Source of the DNA: Saccharomycopsis fibuligera x Saccharomycopsis cf. fibuligera
Lineage: Eukaryota; Ascomycota; Saccharomycetes; Ascoideales; Saccharomycopsidaceae
Assembly: GCA_001936135.1 (NCBI GenBank)
Contig: CP012821.1
Coordinates: forward strand, 62,001 to 126,000
Direction of reading: 5' to 3'
DNA: 64,000 bases
Shown in pieces: positions 38,541 through 48,697 of the stretch (the first letter of the stretch is position 1; every line of letters starts with the position of its first letter). Made by a program: the position numbers and the translations under genes. Below the pieces are notes generated by a model that had not been told where the DNA came from, did not search any database, and saw nothing but the letters and a program-made list of their open reading frames with translations.

Positions 38541-40787
38541 ATGGATTTGAAAGTCTACTTGCCCACATTCAACATCGAGGGCTTTGAATCAAAACCCCTT
38601 GATCAGTTCTTGCAGCTTTTGGACGAGTCCACTAATCGTCAAAATGCCTTCTTTGATGAATCAGTGACGGGATACGTGGTGTTGACCAATGAAGATACTC
38701 TTAGCCCACAGGAACAGGACGTATATTTTGATACTTTGAAGAAAGCTTTCATATCCATTGATTTGTCTGTTCATCCTTCCAAGAACAGCGTCCGGTCGCA
38801 GCAGGAAAATTTCCAAATAAGAACTTTTAACTACAGCTACAAGGATTGTATATTCAATGATGTTCTAAAAGAGAACGGAGATGATGACATTGAAGGCAAA
38901 GCCAACCAAAATAAAGAAGAAGGAGAAGAAGAAGAAGAAGAAGGAGAAGAACCACTACAGTTTATTGCAATTTGGAAATTCAAGCTTCCGGTATCTTACC
39001 CTAAAAGAAAAATAAATAATCCAGAAATCATAATATCAATCTTGCTAACTTTATCAAACTATCAAAGTATCATCCAGAAAGCTAAGTTATCCGAGAAGTA
39101 TTCCACCACAAGCAAAATCATGTTGCGTGAAAACACCAGCACTGATGAATTAACTTTACATCAACTTTACAAACCGGCAGAAGATTTAAATCTCCTTCAA
39201 GGCTTGGAGCCTCAAGTTAAAGTTAGTCAATTGCAAACTCAGAAATCTCCAGTGTTGCTGGCTTCTCAAGTGCTGTCTGATGAAGAAATGGCTGATTTGA
39301 ATTTGATCCCTGCTGCAGGGCTAGGTGGGAAAAGTACCACTGCTACCAGTAACAAACGATCATCTGTGATGTCGGCAATCTCATTGAATGAAGCTATCCC
39401 TCCGACAATAAACTTGAACGCTAAGATTCTACTTCCAGTATATCCAGTTTTAAATATGAGATTAAAATGTACAAAGCCTGCAGGAAGAAATGATATCTTG
39501 TTGACAACGTTGGAAATTGAATCTTCCAAGGAACTAAGCAAAATTAACATGTCTTTAAGTTTGTTGGAAATCAACCTTGAATTCCCCAATGGATCAATCA
39601 AACCTTTGATTCCACCACTGTTGCAAAAATTCCCCATTGAAATCAATTACAGTGATAATTTGAATTTCATTTACGAACTAATTAACAACAATAGCAGTGA
39701 AAACTTAACTAAAAAGCCAATACTGATAACTTTGATTTCTCAGCCAACGCCAAAAGGTGGCCATAATTTAGATAAAAAAATTGTCAATTCAGAAACCTTG
39801 GAATCTTCGAACAAGATAGTGACTCGTTGGAACACTATTGTCGATTTTAGTATCGTTGCACCGCCAACAAATACTGCTTTGAAATCACAAACATCATCAC
39901 AAGGTTTCAGATCCCCTTCGGGTTCTATTGGTAGTGGCAGACATTTCAAAAGCAACTCGATCATATCGTCAATTTCTGGCTCTTCAAGTTCGTTGAATTT
40001 GCATAGTAATAGTAGTAGTAGTAATAGTAGTAGCGGCAATAAAAGGGAAAGAGAGCAAGGAAATAACCACGAGCAACAGTCACAACAACAACATCATCAT
40101 CACTCGCTGCCTGCTTCTAGAGTAGTATCACCAGTAGCGAATTCCACTACATTTTCCATGGGTGTCAATTCTGATGGCAATAACAATGAATTAACTTCGG
40201 ATATCCATCAAAGATTGAAAAATCAAACTAGGGCAACATCTACTTCCCTTACCGTTAATATCCCAAGAACTTCGAAATCGGTACTCAACGGCCTCATATT
40301 GTCATTTCATGGCACCACTAATGTCAAAGTCGGACAAATTTTTAAATGGAAAATTCAAGCTATAAATAAAACTCACAAGATTCTCAATTTATCTTTATAC
40401 ATTCAACCAAAAGACAACAATAATCATTCATTTTTGACCACCAATATCACTGAAAGAGCTACTCCAAAACTTGGTGGTGGTTACGGTAATGCACATAATA
40501 AAATCAGATCAAATCAAATCATTTATCCTTATGTAAACCATGCAGATTCGAATATCAATTTGACTAAAGTGTTCAACCAGACTAAGTTGACACCATCAGG
40601 AATAATTTGTTTAAATAATGATGTGAGAATTGGCCCATTTGATCATTATTCGGTGTTTGAAACTGAGATTAATTTGATAGCTATAGAGAAGGGGATTTTC
40701 AGTTTACAAGGGGTTAAAATTATTGACATTACTAGTGGCGAGAGTTTTGATTGCGGAAAGTTGTTGGAGGTGGTTGTTATTGACTGA
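38541..40787 (+). CDS. TRS65: TRS65-like TRAPPII-specific subunit
   Basis: A 748-residue protein. The C-terminal ~220 residues match the fungal Trs65 domain: a beta-rich block with VKVGQIFKWKIQAINKTHK, then LTPSGIICLNNDVRIGPFDH and GIFSLQGVKIIDITSGE. The N-terminal part with SVTGYVVLTNEDTL is also conserved in position. A Ser/Asn/His-rich loop lies at about residues 480-560 and an acidic Glu run near 130. Trs65 (Kre11) stabilises the TRAPPII complex, the exchange factor for Ypt31/32 at the late Golgi, and loss affects cell-wall beta-glucan. The assignment rests on the C-terminal domain. Confidence 0.82.
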   Translation: MDLKVYLPTFNIEGFESKPLDQFLQLLDESTNRQNAFFDESVTGYVVLTNEDTLSPQEQDVYFDTLKKAFISIDLSVHPSKNSVRSQQENFQIRTFNYSYKDCIFNDVLKENGDDDIEGKANQNKEEGEEEEEEGEEPLQFIAIWKFKLPVSYPKRKINNPEIIISILLTLSNYQSIIQKAKLSEKYSTTSKIMLRENTSTDELTLHQLYKPAEDLNLLQGLEPQVKVSQLQTQKSPVLLASQVLSDEEMADLNLIPAAGLGGKSTTATSNKRSSVMSAISLNEAIPPTINLNAKILLPVYPVLNMRLKCTKPAGRNDILLTTLEIESSKELSKINMSLSLLEINLEFPNGSIKPLIPPLLQKFPIEINYSDNLNFIYELINNNSSENLTKKPILITLISQPTPKGGHNLDKKIVNSETLESSNKIVTRWNTIVDFSIVAPPTNTALKSQTSSQGFRSPSGSIGSGRHFKSNSIISSISGSSSSLNLHSNSSSSNSSSGNKREREQGNNHEQQSQQQHHHHSLPASRVVSPVANSTTFSMGVNSDGNNNELTSDIHQRLKNQTRATSTSLTVNIPRTSKSVLNGLILSFHGTTNVKVGQIFKWKIQAINKTHKILNLSLYIQPKDNNNHSFLTTNITERATPKLGGGYGNAHNKIRSNQIIYPYVNHADSNINLTKVFNQTKLTPSGIICLNNDVRIGPFDHYSVFETEINLIAIEKGIFSLQGVKIIDITSGESFDCGKLLEVVVID

Positions 40788-41962
40788 AGTTTATTTGTTT
40801 AAGTACTTATGCATTTTTTTTTCTGTTATTTTTGTCATTATTTTTGTTACTAAGTTTGTCTTCAATGTACTCTCGTTTTATCATCTTGGCTGACGTTTTT
40901 GTTTTATTATTATTTCCATATATCCAGTTTCACAGTTTCACAGTTTCACAGTTTTTTTTATTTGTTCCTTGCCTTGTTTTATTATTGGTTATGAATCTAC
41001 AAGATAACAGGATTACAAGATTACAAGTTTGTTCATTATCAATGGTTTTTCAATTCCATATGTTCTTAGTTTTTTACACTCTCCTTTTTTTTTTTTTATT
41101 ATTTACTTATTTTTAATTTTTTTTTTTTTTTTTTTTTTTTTGAGACCTTTGTCTTAGATTAGCATTATACAGTACCCCAATTCAACTTTTTCATAATGTC
41201 CAATGTAACAACTATTCTGACTCATTGCTTTGGATTAAGCACGTATATAGTCTCAAGCAATGTTTTGCTTTTCACAGGGAAAAAAAAGTATATAAAGTAA
41301 AGATTGGCTTGCACTAGCATATGCAGCATAGACACATACCAGTAGACATATCCATAGATATAATGGGCGATGGACGATTGATGATGGATGCTATTTTCTG
41401 TATATTTAACGCAGTCAGGGTGTGCGTTTGATGAATGGCAATAAGCTTATAAATGTACTTTAGTGACACAAATTGCACCGTTTCTAGAATCGTGTCGTTT
41501 TGCTTACTCATTTATACAAAGAAGATTAATGAATCAATTGATCCTATATATTGAAAAATCTATCTATGTATATAGTACAACAAATGTAGCACAACATATC
41601 AAAAACATCACTCAGTATAACGCCTCGATGAGCCCATAGGAAAGCAGCAGTTGAAAATAGGTAAGTAGTTTTTACTGAAAGATGCAGTGGAATTTTTTTT
41701 TTTTTTTTTTTTTTGGAATGCAGAGTTCGGAAGAGATATGTTGCTGTGGTGAAAGTAAAACCAAAAATTAACGGTAATAATATGTGAAGTGAATATTGAG
41801 ATTGAGAGTACCTATGAGGTCGAAAGAGATTATATGGAGAAGGAAAAAATAAACGTAAGGACCCTTTCATGCTTATTGAAGGAAAGGAATATGACAAATG
41901 ATTATAATAGCCAGCGAGAGACATGGCTCAGAGTCCAAACAGTTGACTAGTTTTAGCCCACT
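40788..41962. other. Convergent 3' region, low complexity
   Basis: These 1.17 kb between two gene ends hold a GTTTCACA tandem repeat (about 40928-40953), T runs (41085-41097, 41119-41142, 41692-41715) and AT-rich filler. No gene, tRNA or LTR is recognised. Confidence 0.5.
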
Positions 41963-44900
41963 TCAAAGTAAAATTTTCAAAACCTCTTTTCTTTTATTGC
42001 GCACCGCTCTTGGAGCATCGTAAGGCAAGCTCATCAAAGCATCTTCGAATAACGACACCAAATAGTTCTTATCTGCATGTTTGTAGTTGCTTATATAAAG
42101 GGTTAGAAAAGACGAAATGTACATGAACACATTAGCTCTTAAGCCCGGTAAATATTCCAAAATTTTTGTGGTAATATCTGACTGCAATTCAAATTTATTT
42201 GAATTCAATGAAAATACTGAAGGAAGTGTAATTTCATCAAGAATGCAAGTAGTGAATTCTTTTGGAATTATGCCTCCATCAAGGTTGTTGAGTAATAGAA
42301 GTAATGTTCTAATAACTGCTTTAGAACCACTATTTTCATCATCAAATTTATTAGTGGTGTTGATGTAATCTTGATCCAAAGTACCATTATTTTCTAACTG
42401 CTCTCTAATGGATAAGTCCAAATCATTGAGAATTTTCAGTTTGAGATTTGGTTTGTTGTTGAAATCGTATAAGTCACTAAACATGTCTTCATGAAGATTG
42501 TTGCTTAAATAATTTATCAACTCGTAAATTGATGGTGGAATCCCTGACATGGATCCAAACCCTTTTGCATTGTTTAGTAAATCCAAGGATTCACCGAAAA
42601 GTGAGGCTTTGGTGTTAAATTCAAAGGTAAGGAAAAAATCTTTACTATTAATAATTCGCAAAATCAAAGAAATCGAAACTTTTTTAATTCCAATGGATAG
42701 TGAATTCAATTTGATTTTGACTTTTTGAACTCCGGCAGCAGGGATTATCCCTTGAACTTCTGAGATTTCCACAAGTGGTTCCTTGAGATAATTCTCATTA
42801 TTCGACGCTGAGTCGCTATTAGCATCAACCAGCAAAAACGAAGCAGGATTTTTTGGATCATAGTTGACAATTTCCCATGAAAATCGTTTATGACCCTTAT
42901 TATGAATGTAAAATTCGTATTCTGTAGGTTTGCTCAACACTTTTAAATCGGATACTTTAATCTCAGGAGGTGTTACATCGGCTAATGGCTTATTGGAGTT
43001 TTCTTGATAATCTATGCTTTTCAAGAAATCTTTCATTAACTTGTATCGTTCGTCAAAATCAATGATTTGCAAATTTTGCAATGTCAAGTCCAAATACACT
43101 GGTTTATGATCGCTCAAGTTAAATTCAGGAATACTATTGTACTCATTCACCTTTGTATGCTTTTTAGTAGCAGCAGCAACAGCTTTTTTATTATCATTAG
43201 TATGGCTCTCTCCCTCTTCCTCGAGAATGTTGTATTCACTGAAGAAGACCCTATCACAATAAGAAGGGATTCTTTCAAAATTGTAAGGCAAGTCATCGCT
43301 GGGATCAGAACTTATGGATAAATCCTCAATATTCACTTCAGAATGTTCTTCAGGACCATCTTCATGATTACTGTCTTCAGCAATAACATTGGGATTAGCA
43401 TTATTCAGTACTTTGCATTTATAAGTAGGCAAAAATTTAATTTGTGCTTCTTGGAATCCTGATAAAAGATTTAAGTTGTTCTTTTCAATCAGCAAGGAAT
43501 CTTTGTCCAATAACTTATCTATTTGTTTGTTTAATAGCAACTCCTTGAGCTCGTTGACTTCATCTTGGTTATTGATATCGTATAGGAGTCTGAAATTCAA
43601 ATCACCAGCAAAGAATATAAAGCAGTCGTGGAATAAGTTTGTCTTGTTATTGAGATTACTGATATCATTATTACTTCTGTTAGTGCCAGTAGTTGCAATG
43701 GTGTTAGAAGAAAAAGCACCAAACGTTGCCGCGTCAAGAATTGATGTGGGTGAGCCAGGAAAGTCTTTACCACTTCCAAAAATTGGTGACGCTAATTTAG
43801 AAAAGCGCTTGCTCTTTTCTGATAATGATGGTGAGGTATCTAGCTCTGAAAGCTTCTTGCCGTTGGATGAAGCATTTAAAGGAACGTCTTGGAAATTAGT
43901 TTCCTCTACTGCTGGAGCAGAATCAATACCATCTTCAGTGCTAGGGCTTACTGGCATAACAGCCGCGCTAGTACTTCTATTGATGCCATTGTTTGTCTTT
44001 GACAAATCTTCAATACTGATCAACTTATTATCCTGCAAAGTTTCTTGATCGTTGAATTTGAACGTGTCTATTTCATTAATATTGTAATAATCATTAGTAA
44101 GTAATGGATTTGTGAGGTAAAATGATTCATTCTTAAAGTATTCTCTCAACGTCAAATTCCTTTCAATGGTTTGAAGTTCTTTTTTCCGTTTCGCAATATT
44201 TTGATCACCTGCACTTAAGTGCGTATTCACAATAACAAACTTGTATCCATGGACAACTTGTTGTTTTTCTTCTTCGCTAAGCTCGTTAGTTTCATCATTG
44301 ATATATGGTAATATATCCTTATCGTAACTGAAAGTAAACTTGATAAGAATTGCCCCCTTGTTGCCAAACATGTTCAAGATCCCCGTACCAGTAGTAGAAA
44401 CCTCAATATTAGATATCTGTTTTCTCAAATACTTTCTAACAATAATTATTGTACTGAGTCCAACAAGACGGTTATCCACCAAATATTCATACTTCATTGA
44501 ATCTTTCTCCTCATTGAGTATTCTGTCAGAAGCTTTTAAGCTACTGCTAGAGCTAGAGGGCCGGTCATTAAGATTTTCATTTAACAAACTCAAAATGAAA
44601 TTTGCCCATTCATTCACCAACATTGGCGAAGAGTAAAATGAAAGAGTATTCAAAATCACTGTTTCTTGCAAATTTATCACATAAATATCTGGAGGCTTGC
44701 ATTCCTTGTTGTATGGGCTGCTATTGTCTACCGGTTGTCCAATGTTTAGCAACTTCATCATGTTTTCTTTTTCTTTTTCAAATGCTCTTGATTGGCCTTG
44801 AAGGTTCCAAGTGACGATTCGAACATTAATATCATTTGGTTTAATATACTGTTGCAAGTTAGAACAAAGAAATTTGAAAAGTTCAGTTTTTTGTCTTTTT

Positions 44901-45406
44901 TTCTCTTCTTTTTGGCGAAGTTGTTTTAGCTGAGTGATGGAAAGTTTGCGGTCCGCCGTTGCTGATACATTTTGATCCAAGAATTTCAAACCGTTTTTCC
45001 ATTGAGTGACAAAGTTCGTGAGCTTGCTTTCTGCTTCATCATTATCAAAATCCACTGCACCAATTGGCTCGTTACGAAAATTGACTTGCATTTTGTCTGA
45101 ATTGACTCTTAACGGCTGAATCTTTAGTATGTCTTCACTAGTAAGAAGTTTGAGCTGGTCATAAAGGAGGAATTCGTCACTGCTATCAGCCGTTATATTA
45201 TAATCCTTTTTGCCATTATTATTATGGCTATCAGCGCCGCCTTCAATGCCATCTTGCTTTTGCTGCTGCTGGATTTGGTGTTGCTGTTGCTCATCATGAC
45301 TGCTGCTTGAAGGACGTTTTTCTGTCTGGATGGCGTATCGAGGAACATCATCATCTGAGTCTGGGGGAAAATACCATAATTTTGTCTTATCTGTTACTAA
45401 CTCCAT
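41963..45406 (-). CDS. OCRL/INPP5B-like inositol polyphosphate 5-phosphatase
   Basis: A 1147-residue protein from the ATG at 45406; the longer frame to 45469 begins with TTG. The 5-phosphatase domain shows VTWNLQGQ, FFAGDLNFRLLYD, RIPSYCDRVFF and LSDHKPVYLDL, so all catalytic motifs are present. A large Ser/Asn-rich insert splits the domain (about residues 455-560). After it comes an ASH-like beta domain (near 800-930) and a RhoGAP-like helical domain to the end (GIPPSIYELINYLSNNL...), the order of human OCRL and INPP5B. Such enzymes remove the 5-phosphate of PI(4,5)P2 on endosome and Golgi membranes. S. cerevisiae lacks this architecture. The GAP-like domain shows no obvious Arg finger. Confidence 0.85.
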   Translation of the reverse strand: MELVTDKTKLWYFPPDSDDDVPRYAIQTEKRPSSSSHDEQQQHQIQQQQKQDGIEGGADSHNNNGKKDYNITADSSDEFLLYDQLKLLTSEDILKIQPLRVNSDKMQVNFRNEPIGAVDFDNDEAESKLTNFVTQWKNGLKFLDQNVSATADRKLSITQLKQLRQKEEKKRQKTELFKFLCSNLQQYIKPNDINVRIVTWNLQGQSRAFEKEKENMMKLLNIGQPVDNSSPYNKECKPPDIYVINLQETVILNTLSFYSSPMLVNEWANFILSLLNENLNDRPSSSSSSLKASDRILNEEKDSMKYEYLVDNRLVGLSTIIIVRKYLRKQISNIEVSTTGTGILNMFGNKGAILIKFTFSYDKDILPYINDETNELSEEEKQQVVHGYKFVIVNTHLSAGDQNIAKRKKELQTIERNLTLREYFKNESFYLTNPLLTNDYYNINEIDTFKFNDQETLQDNKLISIEDLSKTNNGINRSTSAAVMPVSPSTEDGIDSAPAVEETNFQDVPLNASSNGKKLSELDTSPSLSEKSKRFSKLASPIFGSGKDFPGSPTSILDAATFGAFSSNTIATTGTNRSNNDISNLNNKTNLFHDCFIFFAGDLNFRLLYDINNQDEVNELKELLLNKQIDKLLDKDSLLIEKNNLNLLSGFQEAQIKFLPTYKCKVLNNANPNVIAEDSNHEDGPEEHSEVNIEDLSISSDPSDDLPYNFERIPSYCDRVFFSEYNILEEEGESHTNDNKKAVAAATKKHTKVNEYNSIPEFNLSDHKPVYLDLTLQNLQIIDFDERYKLMKDFLKSIDYQENSNKPLADVTPPEIKVSDLKVLSKPTEYEFYIHNKGHKRFSWEIVNYDPKNPASFLLVDANSDSASNNENYLKEPLVEISEVQGIIPAAGVQKVKIKLNSLSIGIKKVSISLILRIINSKDFFLTFEFNTKASLFGESLDLLNNAKGFGSMSGIPPSIYELINYLSNNLHEDMFSDLYDFNNKPNLKLKILNDLDLSIREQLENNGTLDQDYINTTNKFDDENSGSKAVIRTLLLLLNNLDGGIIPKEFTTCILDEITLPSVFSLNSNKFELQSDITTKILEYLPGLRANVFMYISSFLTLYISNYKHADKNYLVSLFEDALMSLPYDAPRAVRNKRKEVLKILL

Positions 45407-46001
45407 TTTCGAAACAGCTGCAAAATAATCATAATATGGTACCAAATAACAGCGCTTATCACTTTGCAATTATGAGCAGTATCTAGAGACGAAAATATCT
45501 ATTGGTGATGGCGATAGTGCCAGAGTGTCCGAGTTTCTTGTGTTAAGAATGTGTTTTTGAAACACCCGCGCTAAGCGCCGTTCTGTTAGCAGCTCTGCGA
45601 TGCTGAGAAAGCGATAAAATTGAGGGTTACCCGATGCCTTTGCTACTGTAGCACGTCGAGGCTTGGAATTTAACAGTTCAGTTTAATTTATAATTAACAG
45701 ACACCTCCCGCTGCTACGATAATAAGTAGTGCACGAAAGAGAACCGTTTATAATTACTATATATTGTTTGCTAGCGGGTACAATTGTTTTATTGTATTTT
45801 TTGTTTATTTTAGTTGTTTTACTAATTTTTTTTTGTTGTTGTTTCTGTTAGAGTCACAATCAAATGACAATAGAAAAAATACCACAACGACATCAACGGT
45901 CAAGTGAAGAGATATCTATATACAAAATAAAAATGTATCTGCCAATCGTGGATGGTAGACTTTATAAAGATAAGAGAGAAGAGGAGAGCACTTGGCCACC
46001 T

Positions 46002-46034
<33 letters not shown>

Positions 46035-46238
46035 CTAAAAATAAAAGATATTAAAAACCAAAAGCGAATAAGAAGTAAAAAAAAAGTAGAAAAACTGAAG
46101 ATAAGCATAAAAAACCGAAAAATCATCATAAATAAAAAGTTATTAAAAATGCAGTTGTTGTAATCTGCACAAATTAAGAAAGAAAAAAGGTCATCATTAA
46201 TAAAAGATTTGTTGCACCAAAGAACAAAGGAAATCAAT
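45407..46238. other. Region between two minus-strand genes, with an A run
   Basis: The first part is the promoter of the 5-phosphatase gene; the rest is the 3' region of the next gene, with an A run at about 46004-46032 and A-rich filler. A frame at 45864-46163 codes mostly for Lys and Ile and is not a gene. Confidence 0.5.
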
Positions 46239-47006
46239 TCAACCAAAAGGTGAACTGGTCTTGAATAAGCTCTGCTGTTGTTGTTTTGTGTTGTTGAGTC
46301 CGGCATTTATGGTGTCTTGTTCACTTTGATAGGCAATACCATATTTTGTAAAGTCTATTGTTGGACATTTGACCACCTGGTTGCGACTTGGGATTTTATT
46401 GGAAAGCTGATTTGTGACTAGCAACTCGTGCAAGGTTTCTGGGTTGCTTTTGAACCCCCGCTTCAACTGGCCTAATTTCACAATATCGCTTTGAACCTTC
46501 TGCCTCTGACTGTATAGCAAGTTTAGCGTGGAGCATAGAGTAATGTAGTCCACGTTGTTTTCTAGAGAGTCGACAGTACTGGTGGTTGCGTTCCTATCGG
46601 TGACGGCAGTCGCACGAGTGGCAGTATCACTGGCGGCTGCCTTTGTGTCCACGTTAAGGTTCACTTTTCTCTTAGGCTTTCTTTTAGCGGACAGTTTTCT
46701 GCGATTAGCCTCCACCAGAGGTTCGCTGTTCTCACTATGTTCACTGCCGCTGCCGCTACTGCTGCCCGCTACCTTGCTATTGTTTGTATTGTAGGTGTAA
46801 GAAGCCAAAGGGTGATCCAATGTGTTATTGGAATACGAGAGTGGCGAGTCGGAACATGAGGAAGGAGGAGGAGTGAGCTTTTCTATAAGCTTCAGTCTCT
46901 TCTTCGCGGTATATTCCTGGCTTATTGACTCGAGATCAAGCTCCCCATGAAGACGCTTCTTTTTGAAGTTGTCTGGGGATGGAACAATATGCAATGTTGC
47001 CGCCAT
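46239..47006 (-). CDS. Unrecognised 255-residue protein, probably nuclear
   Basis: Taken from the ATG at 47006, whose N-terminus reads MAATLHIVPSPDNFKKKRLH. There is an N-terminal conserved-looking block with KKRLKLIEKLTPPPSS (basic patch plus a TPP site), a Ser/Asn-rich middle, a basic cluster KLSAKRKPKRKVN that looks like a nuclear localisation signal, and a C-terminal helical block (ITLCSTLNLLYSQRQKVQSDI, LHELLVTNQLSNKIPSRNQV, TIDFTKYGIAY). No enzyme motif, membrane span or signal peptide is visible. I do not know the family. The pattern of two short ordered ends around a disordered middle suggests a chromatin or transcription co-factor (inference). Confidence 0.6.
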   Translation of the reverse strand: MAATLHIVPSPDNFKKKRLHGELDLESISQEYTAKKRLKLIEKLTPPPSSCSDSPLSYSNNTLDHPLASYTYNTNNSKVAGSSSGSGSEHSENSEPLVEANRRKLSAKRKPKRKVNLNVDTKAAASDTATRATAVTDRNATTSTVDSLENNVDYITLCSTLNLLYSQRQKVQSDIVKLGQLKRGFKSNPETLHELLVTNQLSNKIPSRNQVVKCPTIDFTKYGIAYQSEQDTINAGLNNTKQQQQSLFKTSSPFG

Positions 47007-47891
47007 TGTTTGAAAATAGATCACTGTGATATTGAAGGAAAAATAAACAAACAGGTTACTAGCCCTTGGGAAAAATATATTTCTGGAAACAGGAAGACAC
47101 AAGCAAATTGTCGACAGACAGTTCAAACAGATTTTGTTAATAAGTTACTGAAACAAGAAACGCTTTATGGGCAAAAAGTCGACAGCGGCCACAGGGTGGC
47201 AAACAAGAAAAGGGATAAGTGGAAAAAAGTGGAAAAACAGAAGAATTAGCCGCCGACAGTAACTGAATCAACATACAAGATGAAACGGATAAATATGGAT
47301 GGGAAAGAACTTTTGTTGAGAAAGAAACTGACCCTTGTGTTGAGAGGTATTGTGAGGTGGTGTGGTGTGGTGTGGTTCCACTAGTTCATCCAGCGTAATA
47401 GTGTTGAGTAGTTAGTTGTTGTTGGTGGTGTTGTTGTTGAAGTAACACGAAAATAAAAAATATTTTTTCTGGAAATCGGAATTTGAAAAATTGCCGTCAG
47501 AGGAAAAACCAAAGCTAGAAAAAACTCAGCGCACGCGGGCGGTGTCTGACATCCACGGGCACTCGACAGTGGCGGTGTCTCGGGTATCAGCAAGGAAGAA
47601 GGAAGGAGACAGAGGATAGCGAGACAGAATGCGGCCTGTGGTATATATCAGCGAAGATATACACGGAGGGTAGGGAGGACAGGGAGGATCGGAAGGATGG
47701 ACAGAGTACGGTGAATAGTGAAAACAAAATAAAGAAGAAAGAGAAGGAAAGAAGAGTAGGGGATGGGAGTGTTAACAATTGTTGTTGTTCTGGTGAGGAT
47801 AGGAGACAGTGGCAACAGTCTATAGGAGGGCGGGCGGTATATGTGGCGGCAGCAACTGTGAATTTGAGCGGAGACTGGATTTTCGCTGATA

Positions 47892-47925
<34 letters not shown>

Positions 47926-48697
47926 TATAATAAATAATGAAATTTCACTGTCAACAAACTATAAGGAACTGCGCCGATCCTTTTCACTTCTTTGCCGTAT
48001 TCTTTGCTGACATGTCTCCTCTATGGTTATGCAGCACTGATTATATTTTAGGGGTGAATATGAGCGCTGATCGCTACCCGTCTATATGCAATGTAACGTT
48101 TGATACAGTACTATTATACTACTGGATGCAATTATCATCTGCCCGTTTTCCTGCGGCTCGAGAGAAATCTACCGGTGCTTAGGTACATCACGATTTTGTT
48201 CACGTGGCTTGTGTCAAGTTTGATTACATAATATTTCAGTTCTCTGCAGCTCATCGGCGATTTTCTGTTTTTGCAGCTTTGCAGCTTGCGCTCGATTGCC
48301 GCAGCAGCACTGCCAGCAGCCAGCAGCTATTAGTCATAGTGCCAGTTTCGCTTCTCTCTACAGTATACTGTGACTCAAGCACTCTGTCTTTTTTTTTCTC
48401 CTTTCAACAACCCTGGTCATTTCTTTTTCTCTTTTTTTTTCACCTCTTAGTCATAAATTTTTACTTGCTTATTTTTGTTCGCTTCTTCTTTTCTTCCACT
48501 TTTCAACGAAGTAGGTATTCAATCATCTCTTCTAGCATAGCTATATATATATATATATATATCCTACTTTTCCCTTCTTATCATTGCTGGTGCGCGCCAT
48601 TGAAACATTTCTTTTTGTCCCACAGTTATTTATATTCTCTGCGCTTATATAGCCCATTACTCTCTGCATCACCCACAACAATACTATCAGCCAAAAA
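47007..48697. other. Long divergent promoter upstream of LYS22
   Basis: These 1.7 kb hold the upstream regions of two outward-facing genes. A GGGAGGACAGGGAGGATC-type purine repeat lies near 47668-47700, an A run at 47896-47921, a TA run at 48541-48562, a CACGTG at 48201-48206 and a TGACTCA at 48371-48377. No gene is recognised. Confidence 0.5.
48371..48377 (+). promoter_or_regulatory. TGACTCA, consensus Gcn4 site upstream of LYS22
   Basis: A perfect TGACTCA 327 bp before the homocitrate synthase ATG. Gcn4 binds TGASTCA and activates lysine genes on amino-acid starvation. Site use here is inferred. Confidence 0.6.

Noticed and set aside
45407-45469. 21-codon N-terminal extension of the 5-phosphatase
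   Set aside because: The extension begins with TTG; the first ATG, in good context, is at 45406.
45864-46163. 99-codon ORF with a Lys run
   Set aside because: It runs across a poly-A tract and codes mostly for Lys, Ile and Asn; no family signal, lies in a 3' region.
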